Assembly (NCBI RefSeq): GCF_009389715.1
Contig: NC_052399.1
Span: 20,326,545-20,390,544 of the forward strand
Reading direction: 5' to 3'
DNA: 64,000 nucleotides
DNA from: Phoenix dactylifera
Taxonomy: Eukaryota > Streptophyta > Magnoliopsida > Arecales > Arecaceae
The translations under genes and the position numbers were made by a program. Below the pieces are notes generated by a model. That model saw nothing but the letters and a program-made list of their open reading frames with translations. It ran no database searches and had not been told where the DNA came from. Positions 22,259-33,886 of this stretch are shown piece by piece. The number at the start of each line of letters is the position of its first letter. The first letter of the stretch is position 1.

Positions 22259-22605
22259 ATCTGTTCGGCACAAAATTCAGCACGGCACGCGATTTGGCAC
22301 GAGAAGGCTTCTGTTCGGCTGCAGAGTGCCGAACAGAAGGCTTCTGTTCGGCTGCAGTGTGCCGGACAGAAGGCTTCTGTTCGGCTGCAGTGTGCCGGAC
22401 AGAAGCCTTATGTTCGGCACTGTGCCGGACAGAAGCCTTATGTTCGGCACTGTGCAGCAGAGCCGGACAGAAGCCTTATGTTCGGCACTGTGCAGCCGAA
22501 CAGAAGCCTTCTGTTCGGTAGAGCGTTGCCGAACAGAAGGCTTCTGTTCGGCACTATGCAGCCGAACAGAAGCCTTTTGTTCGGCGATCCAGTGCCGAAC
22601 GGAGC
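22259..22605. repeat. Right subterminal array of GCCGAACAGAAG palindromes
   Basis: About nine palindromic units like those on the left, with variants CCGGACAG and CTTATGTTCGG. Its edges are the reverse complement of the left array's edges (GCACAAAATTCAGCACGGCAC inside, TTCGGCGATCCAGTGCCGAAC outside). The two arrays therefore form one long imperfect subterminal inverted repeat. It lies upstream of the first recognised transposase exon. Confidence 0.9.
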
Positions 22606-22933
22606 ACGAACCGTGAAAAAAAAAAACTTTCGAAACAAGGTGGAACACGTACCTTTGCGGCCGATTCTTCGTCCTAAATCACTAGTTGCTTGTCCATGCT
22701 TCGAATGGGGCTTAAATCTCCTTCAAAGATCGCCTAAACGATGTAAATGGATCGAGGGGTTTAAGGGGGGTTTGAGGGGTGGTTTTTTTTTTCCTTTTCA
22801 AAACGAAACGGAGGAGGAGATGGAGGAGGAGGAAGGGGGGTGTACTGAGAAAATTTCAAGGGCAATATGGTAATTACACTAAAGGTTAGTTTGGGTTTTT
22901 TTTTTTTGGTTTTTGGGGGGTGTCCTGAGCAAT

Positions 22934-22982
<49 letters not shown>

Positions 22983-23005
22983 GGGGGGTGTATTTAGAAC
23001 TACCC
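22606..23005 (-). repeat. MULE right end: putative transposase leader, G48 run, terminal repeat
   Basis: A possible leader exon ends at a donor near 22652 (CGGCCGCAAAG followed by GTACGT on the - strand). An A/G-rich stretch, a run of 48 G (22934-22981) and the terminal repeat ending at 23005 follow. The matching run on the left is only about 10 C, so the tract length is either unstable or an assembly artefact. Confidence 0.65.
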
Positions 23006-23014
23006 CAAACTTTC
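23006..23014. repeat. 9-bp target-site duplication of the MULE, right copy
   Basis: CAAACTTTC, identical to the left copy at 16049-16057. Confidence 0.95.
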
Positions 23015-23716
23015 CCCCCTCCATGATGGCCCGGAAAACGACCAAAATAGCCCTTTATAAAATGATTAGGGGGCAGGGTCGGCTTCGAATGGTGATTTGG
23101 AGGGCGGGAATCCGGGGGTATTTTGGGATTCCGGGAACGGCCCGATCTTGGGGCATTGTGGTAATTGAGAAGGAGTCAAGACTCAAGAGGGGCAGAGCAG
23201 TCAAACACGCGGATCGAAGCGAGGGGCGGGAGGTACGTTTTCTTTTCTCTCGTCACGGAATTCTCCGGTTTTTCCGGCAGAAATCAATGCTATGCTGTGT
23301 GGGATTGCGGGGCCCGCAAAAAGGGTGCAAGGTGGGGCCCGTGGCTGGAGGGAGCCTGGCGGTACCGTAGACTTGGATCTTTTTCGCATTCAAAAAACTT
23401 GAAGGGTTGATCCGCTGTTTCGTGCCGAACAACGATTTGTTTGCTGTTTGGAAGGGAGGCGCTCCAATCATAGAGGAACGTGATCGAACAGCAACACGTC
23501 TTTGCATTTTGTATGGTGTTGTGTACAGCCTACTGCGTACATCTGTACCGCGGCTGGTCCTCAAAATGTCCGGGTGAGGTAGGGCAAATAAGCCAAAGCA
23601 AAAGCTACATGCTCCGAAGCCGAGCCAGTTACCATTACCAAACTACTTCGCCATACGAGCCGGCATGAGGGGACTTGGCTTGATCCATGGGAAGTCGGTG
23701 CGACCATGAGAAGAGG
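23015..23716. other. Displaced upstream flank of the kinase gene
   Basis: Before the MULE inserted, this sequence joined directly to 16048 and so was the more distal promoter of the GSK3 gene. It is GC-rich to about 23400 and has no recognisable gene. Short ORFs at 22867-23370 and 23253-23564 are not credible. Confidence 0.5.
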
Positions 23717-25732
23717 CTGTTGGTGCCAAAATTCTGACCGACTATAAAAATTTAAAAAATATTGATGGAGGAAATACTGGATACTCTGATCTCGAGCTAA
23801 ATTGATCTATTTGTCATCAAACGTAAACCAACGCAAACGACTTCGGATCGGCGAATGATTTCGACTCCGACCGAGAAGTCGCTAACCGTAGAGAACAATC
23901 GATATGTGTCAACAAAGACTGACAGCCCCAACAACCGACAATCATGGCAATCCGCAGTCACGGTGGCTTCACATTCTGCACTCTACTAGCGCACTCTATC
24001 GCCAATGTGGATTGCCACTTACACCGCGGTCGTACCACTGGCCGCTGCCTAGCCATCATTGCACGCCATTTCGGCTCAGGTAACAACAAAATGGCTTTCC
24101 TATATAAGGGGAGTAATTTGAGGGACCTCAGGTATGCAATATACATGCAATACGCTATCCTCCTCACAAAATCTTCACTCTGTTGAAATCTCTTCCTTTC
24201 ATATTGTTGCTTCGTTGTTGTGACTTAGGCATCGGAGGGTCTCTGCCGAAAATTCTCCGACAAGTGGACTTCTTGCAGGCCATCCAGTAGAGGAATTTGA
24301 CGCCCAACGCTTCAACCAACCTGCTCAGCCTGTCTCTAATCGACCTCAGGGTCATCCGAGCTGCACTCCTACCTCGGTCAGAATGCAGCGGCACTAAATT
24401 GGCACTCAAGGAAGGGCCCTGTCCCCAGCTACATCAACATCAATCGAAAGGAGAGACAACCAGCAAGAAGTCGCAAAGTACCTACAACGCATCGCATGTT
24501 TCGCAACCTTCCAAGGGTCATTGGAGAGCTTTGAACCTGCTCCACCAAAGCATTCCACCGTGTCTGTAAACAATGATCAGTTCAACCTGCTCACTCAACA
24601 GTCCAGGGCCTACAGCAGACAATAGTGCGGTTAGCCCAACCGGAACCCGACTAGCAGAGTCCCCATTCTCAGTCACCGGCACACCATGTGCCCCAGGACA
24701 GTCACCGCTCTTAGGACCAAAATCCTAAGCGGTCGCATCAGAGTCGGCACACCCGATGGAGCGACCCCACCCGGAATAGGAGACAACGCCCCATTCCGAC
24801 GGGGACTCCATCAAGAGCCTCTTATCTGTTCGTTCGCTGCAACCCTTCACAAGGCGGCTCAATTCTGGTTCTTCAGGCTTCGGCTCGAGTCTATCCACTC
24901 CTTCGGGCAGCTCACCTTCCTCTTCGCAACGCACTTCATCTCCAACCAAAAACGACGACGCGACTCAGACACGCTACTCAACATCAAGTAGAGGGAGAGA
25001 AAATCCTTTGGAGAATATATTAGCTGCTTTAATACGGTAATGCTGGAGGTTTGCGATCTGAATCAGTCAGTCGTGATATCTACAATAAAGAGCGGCTTAT
25101 GGCCATCGAGCTTTCTTTTTTCCTGGGAGAAGCATTTCTCCATCGGCTTCTCCGAAATGTTGGCACGAGCCAACAAATAAGTCAACGCTGAGGAAACCAT
25201 GGCCTCTTGCCACGCATCTGCTAATGGGAGAGTCCCCAAATGAACCAAGAGGGGACGCAAGGAGCGAAGAGAGCCTAGGAATGTCTCGTCTTGGCGCGAG
25301 AGAGGCCTGCGATGGCTCAAGAACCCTCCTCGAAAGTTCGAGAGGTACACCCCTTTCACCACCTTGAGCACCTAAGTCCTAATGAAAATTGAAGGTCGAG
25401 GCTACCTACATCCCCCTCATCGGATGAAGGCTACAACATTCAACAGGGACAAGAAGAAGTACTACCATTGCCACTAAGACCACGGCCACGACACCGAAGT
25501 GTCTCCAGCTCAGAGACGAGATTGAGGCGTTCATCCGATGCGGGCGGTTGGGTCAGTACATCCATACTTGGCATGACTGAGAAGTGCTTGCTTCCTCCTC
25601 TAGTCCGCCACCCTGGAGTCGATCGACAATCATCCGACAGCATGCATCATCAACACCATCACAGGCGGGCTTGCCGAGGCCCCCAAGTGCCTTAGATAGC
25701 TGAACTCCTAAAAAAAGATGACCATAGAGCCG

Positions 25733-26190
25733 AACTCCCAAAGATCAAACCCACTCAGATTTTCTTTAGTAGCCAACCCTTAGAGATGCCTCGAGAAGTA
25801 TACTCCCGAGATGAGAAAACCGAATCCACTTGATTTTCCTCCGATAGCCAAACCTAGAGATGTCTCCGAAAGCATACTTTAGAGACGAACGGAGGTGTCG
25901 ACTTCCCAAAGGCCAAGCCCACTCAGATTTCTTTGGTAGCCAAACCCAGAGATGCCTTCGGAAGCATACTTCGGAGACGAACGAAGGTGCCGACCTCCTA
26001 AAGATTGAGCCCATTTAGATTTTTTCTGATAGCCAAACACAGAGATGCCTTCGGAAGCATACTTCGGAGACGAATGGAGGCGCCGACCTTCCAAAGACCG
26101 AGCCCACTCATCTTTCTTCTGGTAGCCAACCTCAAAGATACCTCGAGGAGCATATTCTCGAGATAGGAGAATCGGCCGCCGTGCTAAAGA
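25733..26190. repeat. Tandem repeat, about 92 bp unit, five copies
   Basis: Five imperfect copies share AGCCCACTCAGATTT, GGTAGCCAAACCCAGAGATG, CTTCGGAAGCATACTTCGGAG and ACGAACGGAGG-type words. Copies start near 25733, 25818, 25905, 25997 and 26099. The first and last are the most diverged. Such blocks are common near the 3' end of gypsy elements. Confidence 0.8.
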
Positions 26191-26252
26191 CTCGACGAGT
26201 CAAGCGACCTTTTCAGGTCCATAATGACCCTTGAGTATAATCAAATCTCTCT

Positions 26253-26255
<3 letters not shown>

Positions 26256-26288
<33 letters not shown>
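26256..26288. repeat. (TA)n microsatellite
   Basis: About 16 uninterrupted AT units directly after the tandem-repeat region. Confidence 0.9.
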
Positions 26289-26289
<1 letters not shown>

Positions 26290-26515
26290 ACTGGTTTATT
26301 GGAAGAAGCTATTGCTCTCCTTCTACTTCCTATCCGCCCAAACCAGCCAGCTCGGAGCCTAGCACTAGGTAAACCGAGCAAGTATTTGCATGATTGGAGC
26401 TTAATATAGTTAGGAGTTGAAGCAAGGATCGATGATCTGTGGAATCAAACCCTCACTCCTTGTTTAGAGCGGCAGTGGCTCGAACCATCCGAATTAAAGT
26501 TCGGTAGCTAACAAT

Positions 26516-28754
26516 AATTTTTATTATTTTTAATTATCCTTTTTAACTTTCTGTTCTAATCATACAAACAATTGCCAGCGCCTATGGGATTACTGTCATG
26601 AAATAAAACTTGGAACCAAACCGTGATAAACAAATTCAGTAATTTGGTTGAAGTTCGAGTTCTACATGAAAGTGCTGCCAAATGTTGACGTGCAGAACTA
26701 ATAAAACTTTCCAAGAAAATGGACCACTGTTCCCTCGACCTTGATGGGAGGACTCAAATGGGTATAAAATTTTGTTGATGTGGGTCGTTGTACGGGCCTT
26801 TACAGTCTTTGCGTGCTGTAACCATGCATTTGTGGCCTGAAAAGGCTGATCACCGGGCACATGCCTTCACTAGCAGTTCAGTCAAATCACGCCAAGGCGA
26901 TAGAGAAGAGGCCCTCGCTACGCTTACCATTTGCAAGCGACGACCAAGAGAGAAGAAAAGGAGAGAAGATATGATATCGTAGAACTAAACTGTACTATGT
27001 GAATGCCAATATATGCCATGTCGGAAGCATTCAAGATCTGTCAAGGTCTAGCTTCTGGGTGACTTTTTAACGTGATTGACCCTCTGGAAGAAAAAGAGCT
27101 TCCAACGCAAACTGTTGAAAGGAAAAAGAAGGTTATGACACCGTAGAATTGTAATATCTAAGTGCCAATGCGTGGCCGATGGAAGCATCTAAGTTGTATC
27201 AAATAGTAGCTACCTGTACTTTTTAACACCATAAACATAGCTTGCTCGCCTGGAAGCAGATCCTCCAACGCAAGCTGGTGCTTGCGAGCTGAGACTAATG
27301 GCTTGTTGGGCTGGCCCAAGTTCTGTGCAGGTGAGCTCTCCTTGAGCTAGACTTGGGTAGGGAATTGACATGGTTGTAGCCTTGGTGGAACTCCAAATTT
27401 AACTCAACTCCTGGATCAGTATTTGGGACAGGCCTGAGAAAGATTATACCCTATACCGCATGCACTAATATGGCCGTGCGTCATGCCAATCATCGCATCT
27501 CTTTATATATATATATATATATATATATAGGCTTCATTCGCTCGTCTGAGTAATTAGCCCACAGGAACGAGATGTGGTGATTGGGATGATTTTTCGCCCA
27601 GCCCAGCCCACGGGAACGAGACGGGCGACACGCTTAAGCTCAAGGTAAAACCTGGAAACATCGTTATACGCCTACTTCTACTCTGCAGAGTCAAACATTA
27701 TTCAAAGATACTCCTCCGAGCCACCAATATCCTGCTTCTACTCAGCTCTTTCTTCTCCTTGTTCTTTTTTTTTGTTTGTTTGTTTCCCTTGAGTTTAAAT
27801 ATATCAGATTCCGAACTGCAATCCCTGAAACGCTCGGTTGTCACGGATCTTTCTCACGCTAGCTGAAACGTTGCCAACCAAACCTCAGTTTCAGAGTCCC
27901 AGCGCTGCTGACGAAGGTTTAAGAAATCGATCGACGATTGACTTGCAAAATAGTCAATTGGATGGGCGTTCTGTAGGAGCCACTCTTGCTGGAGCCCTGC
28001 TGATCCTACCGACTGTTAAAACGTTTCCTTTAGCAATTGTTAATTGATCAGTCAAATTTTTACGAATCTTCCGTGCACCGAGTGAAGCCTACAACGATCT
28101 TTCATCAACTGCCAAAACTTTGTTACCATAATCACTGCAGTAGCTACAACAACACTGCAGTAAGTACAACAAAAGATGCATTTCAAGCAAAGATAGATTT
28201 GGTTTGTTATCACGGATCAGTGAATGGAAAGAAGGAAGAAGGCAGTTTCGGTGCATGTTATATCAACCAAAGAGAAGGTGTCTTGGATAAATGGTCCTCA
28301 TTGAATGGTGGGCTGGTTGTAATTTCACTTGCAATTGCAGATCTACCCCCTCATCAATAACCCTGAGCAAGTAGATCCAGACCTGATCATGGACAAGTTT
28401 TATAGGTAGTGGTTATTGGGACTATCCTAGCAGTCAGTGGAAGGAAGTGGAAACGACAGAGATCTTCTTGTCTTCTTAAAAGTCAACAGTCAGTTTCTAC
28501 GTCAACTACTTGCGTCTTCATCGACCATGGCGGGAAGCAATGGCCCTGGCCATCGGTGGGAAGCCAAGGATGAGCGCATGTTCTTCCATGACTGCTCTGT
28601 AAACGTGCGCCACTTCTATATTTTTTTTCCTGATCTTAAAAAGAAGCTGCTAAATGGGTACCTAACCAGCTTCATTCATATTGGCGACTGATGTTCTCGC
28701 TAAATTGCTTAGGTAGGTTGGGGCTCTAAGGCTCATTAATTGAAGGATTGGTAC
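26516..28754. other. Intergenic, no gene recognised
   Basis: Contains a (TA)n tract at about 27503-27529. Two nearby copies of a CCCACRGGAACGAGA word lie at about 27560 and 27608. Short ORFs at 27838-28047, 28037-28360 and 28437-28691 show no recognisable domain. The last ones may belong to the upstream part of the LINE remnant that follows. Confidence 0.45.
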
Positions 28755-30420
28755 CAACCAAGATTTCTCTGGTATCAGATATCTTCTTTTTACTGATGAT
28801 ATACTTCTCTCTTGTGCTGGCAAATCTGAAAGTATTGCGGCCGCCGAGCAATTTTGCTTGCATTTGAAGGTGCTTCGGAGCTGAGAATCAACTTTCACAA
28901 AAGCTCCTTAATCTGCATGAACATTGATGAGGGAGAAGCTACCAGGTTTTTATCCATGATGAATTGCAAGAAAGATTCTCTATTATTCACATACTTGGGT
29001 CTTCCGCTTTGTGACAACAAGAAGGTACCAAACAATGTTGGATGCTCTTGCTTGAAAAGATTAACTTAAAATTGGCAACTTGGAGAAGCAAGCTGCCCTC
29101 TCCTCACTCTAATTAACTCAGTACTTACTACTTTACCTTCTTATTTTATGTTAGTATTTAAGCTTCCAAAATGGACGTTGAATAGAATTGATCAGATGCG
29201 ATGGGCATTCTTATGGAAAGAAAGGGACAAAGTGTGCAAGGAGGAGTGGGCATCAAGAGCATTGACCCGATGAATCTTGCCTTGCTTGCCAAATGGGCTT
29301 GGAAGTATACGCTCAAGTTTGAGACCTCCATGGAAGCAAATTAGAAGTGCCTATTACCTAAGGAGAAGGCTTGGGATAAGAACTGAAAAATGCTATTGGA
29401 AGTTCTCTCCTATTTGGAAAGATGTTAGTAAGCATCTTGGTACCTTTTGGAATTGTTTATCCTTCAAATTGGGGAATAGATATAATATCTACTTCTTGGA
29501 GGACACCTGGGTTGGTCAAGTGCCACTTGCTTCTCTCTTTGGTGATCTTTTCTCCAAAGCCTCGAAGCCAAAATGTTTAGTAATCTCTCGGTGGTCCTGG
29601 AGGTTCATCAATTGGACTATTAAACTAAGAAGCCCATTGTTTAGGGTGCAAGTAGAGCAGTTGGATGCCCTTCTGGACATTCTTTCCCATGTCAGGCCAT
29701 TGAGGGTTGCTGATGTTCCAATCCGGAAGCTCACTCAAAATGGTGTCTTTTAAGTTGATTCCAACTAAGTTCATTAATAATGGCAGTCTCATTAGGAAGC
29801 TGTTATCCCAAAAAAGGTCAAGGTATTTCTTTAGCTTGCCTTGCGTAACAAACTCCACAAAGGGAAATGGTCAAGAAAGGTTGGCAAGTCAAAGTTGTGT
29901 CCTTTGTGGCTAAGGGAGAAGTCTTTTTCTTATTTATTTATCAAATGCTCCTTTGCCTGTAGTTTGTGGAATGCCATCAAAATTCAAATAAGAATAATAT
30001 GGTGGCCTTCAAACATGCATGATCTTAGGACTGGTTAGAGGCGAAAAAAATTTCAGTCTTCCATGCTGAAAGCGAGAGCCCAACATTGTGCAGCTCTACA
30101 TTTAAAAATTTGGAAGAAAAAAATGCAAGAATCTTCACCAAGAAGACCTCCTCTCTTCACGCAACTCTTCAAAAAACATTGCATACTTTCCACAATTGGC
30201 AGCACTTGTGTTCTAAGAAGAAAATAAATTATCATGAGAGGCCATGGAACAACCTTACAACCTCGACGCACAACCCGGTAGGCTGAAGTTGCAAGCGTCT
30301 TCTTGTAGCTTCTTTCTTTCGTATATAACCATCTTCTTTACATAACCTCTTCTATTATTAATAAATAGAGGGAAGCTTCTTCCTTTCTCCACTTTCTTTT
30401 CGAAAGAAAAAAACTTAGTT
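28755..30420 (+). mobile_element. LINE (non-LTR retrotransposon) reverse transcriptase remnant
   Basis: Frame-shifted + strand pieces follow the C-terminal half of a plant L1-type ORF2. GIRYLLFTDDILLSCAGKS is the reverse transcriptase active-site region (family form ADD, here TDD). ELRINFHKSSLI, then LLFTYLGLPLCDNKK, LTLINSVLTTLPSYF, FKLPKW and IDQMRWAFLWKERDK follow, in the usual order. WKDVSKHLGTFWNC and LGNRYNIYFLEDTW (the connection domain) and a relic of the zf-RVT segment (CPLWLREK, then CSFACSLWN) come later. Stops and shifts occur throughout. The 5' half (endonuclease) is missing, which is typical of 5'-truncated LINE insertion. No clear poly-A tail was fixed. Confidence 0.8.
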
Positions 30421-31681
30421 TAGTTGGCTCTTTTTATTTTTGAAAAATCTTTAAGACACATCTAATATTTAGTGCCTGCAAAATTTCTTTTTCTTTCTTC
30501 GCCGTTCTACATTGCTTTTGTACATTATGGGATCCTGAAGTTACATTATTTTGATGGTTATATAAATATCAGAAGTTATATATCATCATGATTTGGGGAT
30601 TAGTAGAGTATTACAGGGAGCTCATTTCATGCACACGCAAAAGTTTCTTTTCCATTTGATAGAAGGGGATTGCTATATAGCTTGAGAGAGTTGATGCCAA
30701 CACCGTGCTTTAGTATTGAACTGTTAAATGAACGTTAATAGGTCCAAGGAACTTACAATATGTACTTAATAGATGACCCAAAACATTTTGTTAAGGGAAC
30801 GACAGAGCTATAATCTCTCTCCTGCATTTCTGAGATACATATCTAAATGCAAATGGATCTAATTTGATAGAAGTTTTCCTCACGAATGGCCTATATTTCA
30901 AGTCGAAGGCTAGCAGGTGAGCTTGCAGCTGATAGCGTGCTTCATTTTCTCCTCTCTCTACATTTTTCCTAGGAAACTACTCCTTTTTTGCAACCAGGGA
31001 GGAAGAAAAAACTTCCATATTGTAACCAAACTTGAAATCATTGATCCCTTTAGTGGTGCACAACTGTTCGTGCAAGTAATTATATGGGCTGCTAGAATTA
31101 AATTGTTGGTGCAGCTTTATTTTATTGTGATGCAGAGGGTTATGTAACTCTTTCCCAATTTGTTCTATACCTGGATCTCATTAAAAAAATGGCAAATTGG
31201 GCTTAAAATGGCACACTACATAGTTCTTACAAACAGATACGAACTCTATCTACGAAGAATGTCCACAACGTATCCGTTCATGCTGCATTCCTCTCAGATT
31301 TCCACTTGTGAGAGGAATCAAGCATCCATTGAGAGAAACCCATAATTTCTAACCGAAGCAGAATGCTTTACCGGATTATTACAAATGATCGGATAATCCA
31401 CGGAACAGAGTTGAGACAATCTATAACTAGCTCAAGGTTAAGATGGAGCTCCCAATGCTCTCCGAAACAAGATTTTCATACCAGTATATAACAACTGAAG
31501 GAACTACAATTAAATGCCTGATTATCTACAGAACATGTATAATATCACAGTATTCGTTTCATCTTTTTCCTGCTAACTTCCCCTTACCCAAAGGTATAAA
31601 TGAAAGAATTTCTTTTTTTTTTTTTGAATGAACTTAACCGACAGCGACAGCCATGCAACAAAGGAAAACTAAAGCTTCAGG
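30421..31681. other. Intergenic, includes U-box gene 3' flank
   Basis: AT-rich sequence with no recognisable gene. The T-run at 31612-31625 lies just past the stop codon of the U-box gene and falls in its 3' flank. Confidence 0.5.
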
Positions 31682-33886
31682 CTATATCGCGTGTACCGAA
31701 ATGGGCACTGGCACTGAGACTGAAACCTCTCCACTACCAAAACTCGAACTCCGCCTCAATGAGTCGTTGGTCATCGCAGATGTGCGATCGATAGCCCATC
31801 CACTTCCCAGGGCCATCGCTGCTGGTGACGCGCACCTTTGGCAAATCTTTGCGAGCAGGGCCGCTTTTCTTCTCGCCCTCTTCGTCCCCGTGAACAAGAT
31901 GGTGTGAAGCAACGCACCCAACGATGGCATCCTCGCCACCCTCTGAGTCAAGACGAAGCCACCGCGCTGGCACAGCTCCTGCAGTGCCGCAACCGCATTC
32001 TCCTTCCCCTTTGCAGTTCCCATCCTCATCAGCCCCAGTAGGCTATTGATCGCAGCCTCTTCGCTCCCGACCACCTCTGCTACAATTGGCTGCTTCAGGA
32101 GCAAGGCCAGTGCACCTGCTGCCTCCTCAGCCACCCCTTCATCTTCCACTGCTCCCACCAATGCTGAGACTGCCCCCATATCCATCATCCGGACCCAGCT
32201 TTCCGGGTGAGTCGAGAGATTGAACAGCGCCATCACAGCATCCTTCCTCCCTCTCGGTCTCCCATCGGTCAGCATGCGCGCCAATGCCTCCACTGCACCT
32301 GGCTCGTCCAGGATTGTTTTCTTGTGTTCGTGCACCGCGGACAGGCTGAACAACGTGGCTGCTGCATTCTCCCTCGCCTCCGTAGTCCACCCTTGTCTCA
32401 AGACGCTAACAATCAACCTCAAACACCCTTCTTCGTCCATAATTCGGCTCTTGTTAACGTCATGAATCGATAAGTTCAATATGGCAGTCACTGCATTCTC
32501 CTGAGCAACTGGATTCCACGTACAGAGAAGCTTGGAGAGGAGCGGGATCGCCCCTGTCTCCGCGATGAAAGCCCGGTTCTCCCTCCCAGTCTTCGCCAGC
32601 AACCGAAGCTCGCGGACGGAGACGGTCCTCTCATCCTCCGACCCAGTCGACAGCTGCCGAACCAAAATTGTAGCCGTCGCCCGGTTGGCTTCCACCGCGG
32701 CCTTGCTGGAACACGCGGTGGCGATGCTCTCGGCGGAAGCTTCGGCGCTCTCCGGAGTGTCATAAGGTATTCCATGAGCACTACACCACTGAGAAATTAG
32801 GGTTCGAAGGGCGCGATTGGGCACGAGAAGGTTGTGGGCGAGCATCAGGCCAGAATTAGGGCAGGTGTAGTGGCCTTCATCGATCCATTGCGTGATCGAG
32901 GCACGGTCATATGTCTGACCGGTGGAGGTGATCACCGGGTCCCTCATCAAATCAAGTGAAATCGGGCAGCAGAAGTCCTTGGGAATGGTGAAAGAGGAAT
33001 CCAAACTCCCCTGGCTGGGCAATCCCTTGCTCAATTTCCTTGCTTGATTGCTGCATCTCTCGACGTCAATCTCTTGAAATCCAAAGAGCAAGAACCTACA
33101 ATACCTAGTGAGGGCCACGACCCCGCCGAGAATGGCGAAATCGGCATCTTCCTCCTGGTTATAAATCTGTTCTTCCAAGAATTCAATCTCGGTCCGGCAA
33201 TCCGTGGCATCTCGAATTCCCAACTGATCGACAAAAGCCGCCCGCAGCTCCTCCGCGTCCGGAGCCTCGCCCTGCTCGAATTCATTGAGGAAAGAGAAGA
33301 GCTTGCGGCGGAGATCCTCGTCCTGCGGATGGACATAGAGCTTGGACCTCCTGGTCTGCCTCTGGAGCAGCTCGATCTGCTCCCGGACGTCGGCGGAGAG
33401 ATGGAGAGCATCGAGGGGGAGGACGTCGAGGAGCGTGGCCATTTCTTGGTTGAGGTCATGAAAATTGCCGGAGATCTGGGGGTTTCTGAGAAGGAGCCAG
33501 AGCCGGCTGGACTGCGAGCAATACTCGAGGAGGAGCTTGGCCCGAAAGACCAGGATGTAGAGCTCTCTAAAGCAAAGGATAGCGGAGCGAGGGAAAGGAG
33601 GAGGACGACGAGGAGGGGAGGAAGAAGAGGATAGCGAATCTTTCAGGAATTCGAAGAGGCAAAGGAGGATCTTGACCTTCCGGACGAGGGATCTGGAGTT
33701 CCGTCGCTGGAATTGGGCATGGGGGCTGTAATGGGAGGTGACAAGTTCGCGGGCGAGGCTGGCGAGGATGTGGATGAGAGCGAGGTCGGAGAAGTCCGCC
33801 GGCGCGAAGAACGCCCCTGCGACCGGCAATCTCCTCCGCCGGATGGAGAGGAAGGCGAGCGCGGAGGACATCTCGTCGACCGCCAT
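31682..33886 (-). CDS. U-box/ARM E3 ubiquitin ligase, PUB17/ACRE276-like
   Basis: Intronless gene of 734 codons, close to the length of Arabidopsis PUB17. The start at 33886 is chosen because MAVDEMSSALAFLSIRRRRL, then FFAPADFSDLAL, matches the PUB17-type N-terminus; the frame stays open a further 210 codons upstream but that part lacks family sequence. Residues 1-280 form the UND region. The U-box is at about 301-374 (IPKDFCCPISLDLMRDPVIT, then TYDRASITQWI and CPNSG). Armadillo repeats fill about 400-690 (LLAKTGRENRAFIAETGAIP, AVTAILNLSIHD, ENAAATLFSLS). The U-box recruits E2 enzymes and the ARM repeats bind targets. PUB17 and tobacco ACRE276 promote hypersensitive cell death in immunity. 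A clade-level call is firm; the exact orthologue is inferred. No lesion is seen. Confidence 0.93.
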   Translation of the reverse strand: MAVDEMSSALAFLSIRRRRLPVAGAFFAPADFSDLALIHILASLARELVTSHYSPHAQFQRRNSRSLVRKVKILLCLFEFLKDSLSSSSSPPRRPPPFPRSAILCFRELYILVFRAKLLLEYCSQSSRLWLLLRNPQISGNFHDLNQEMATLLDVLPLDALHLSADVREQIELLQRQTRRSKLYVHPQDEDLRRKLFSFLNEFEQGEAPDAEELRAAFVDQLGIRDATDCRTEIEFLEEQIYNQEEDADFAILGGVVALTRYCRFLLFGFQEIDVERCSNQARKLSKGLPSQGSLDSSFTIPKDFCCPISLDLMRDPVITSTGQTYDRASITQWIDEGHYTCPNSGLMLAHNLLVPNRALRTLISQWCSAHGIPYDTPESAEASAESIATACSSKAAVEANRATATILVRQLSTGSEDERTVSVRELRLLAKTGRENRAFIAETGAIPLLSKLLCTWNPVAQENAVTAILNLSIHDVNKSRIMDEEGCLRLIVSVLRQGWTTEARENAAATLFSLSAVHEHKKTILDEPGAVEALARMLTDGRPRGRKDAVMALFNLSTHPESWVRMMDMGAVSALVGAVEDEGVAEEAAGALALLLKQPIVAEVVGSEEAAINSLLGLMRMGTAKGKENAVAALQELCQRGGFVLTQRVARMPSLGALLHTILFTGTKRARRKAALLAKICQRCASPAAMALGSGWAIDRTSAMTNDSLRRSSSFGSGEVSVSVPVPISVHAI

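Larger units (their letters stand above)
16058..23005. mobile_element. Mutator-like element (MULE) with PMD gene and captured gene fragments
   Basis: The left end (16058) reads GGGTAGTTCTAAATACACCC, and the right end is its exact reverse complement, ending at 23005. The 9-bp sequence CAAACTTTC flanks both sides (16049-16057 and 23006-23014); a 9-bp duplication is diagnostic for Mutator-type insertion. A second shared block (GCTCAGGACACCCCCC) follows on each side, separated from the tip by C-runs of very different length. Inside lie long inverted palindrome arrays (16557-16860 and 22259-22605), a PMD gene on +, a MULE transposase gene on -, and, between their 3' ends, pieces resembling an AGO4-clade gene and a DRM methyltransferase gene. 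Identical tips and a perfect duplication suggest a fairly recent insertion, although the transposase tail is damaged. It sits next to the kinase promoter. Confidence 0.93.
23717..26515 (+). mobile_element. Degenerate Ty3/gypsy LTR retrotransposon remnant
   Basis: The left part starts TGTTGGTGCC, has a TATA-like CTATATAAGGGG near 24100 and an R/U5-like end (TTAGGCATCGGAGGGTC, about 24228), as in plant gypsy LTRs. Gag remnants follow. At about 24840-24990 there is AQFWFFRLRLESIHSFGQL and FATHFI, with NIK at the end. At about 25450-25560 there is a cysteine-less relic of the HDHGHDTE-type segment followed by LRDEIEAFIRCGRLGQYI, a common gag C-terminal pattern. The frames are interrupted by stops and shifts, and no protease, reverse transcriptase or integrase is present. 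The right part is tandem repeats and a (TA)n tract. No matching right LTR was recognised, so the right border is uncertain. Confidence 0.6.
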
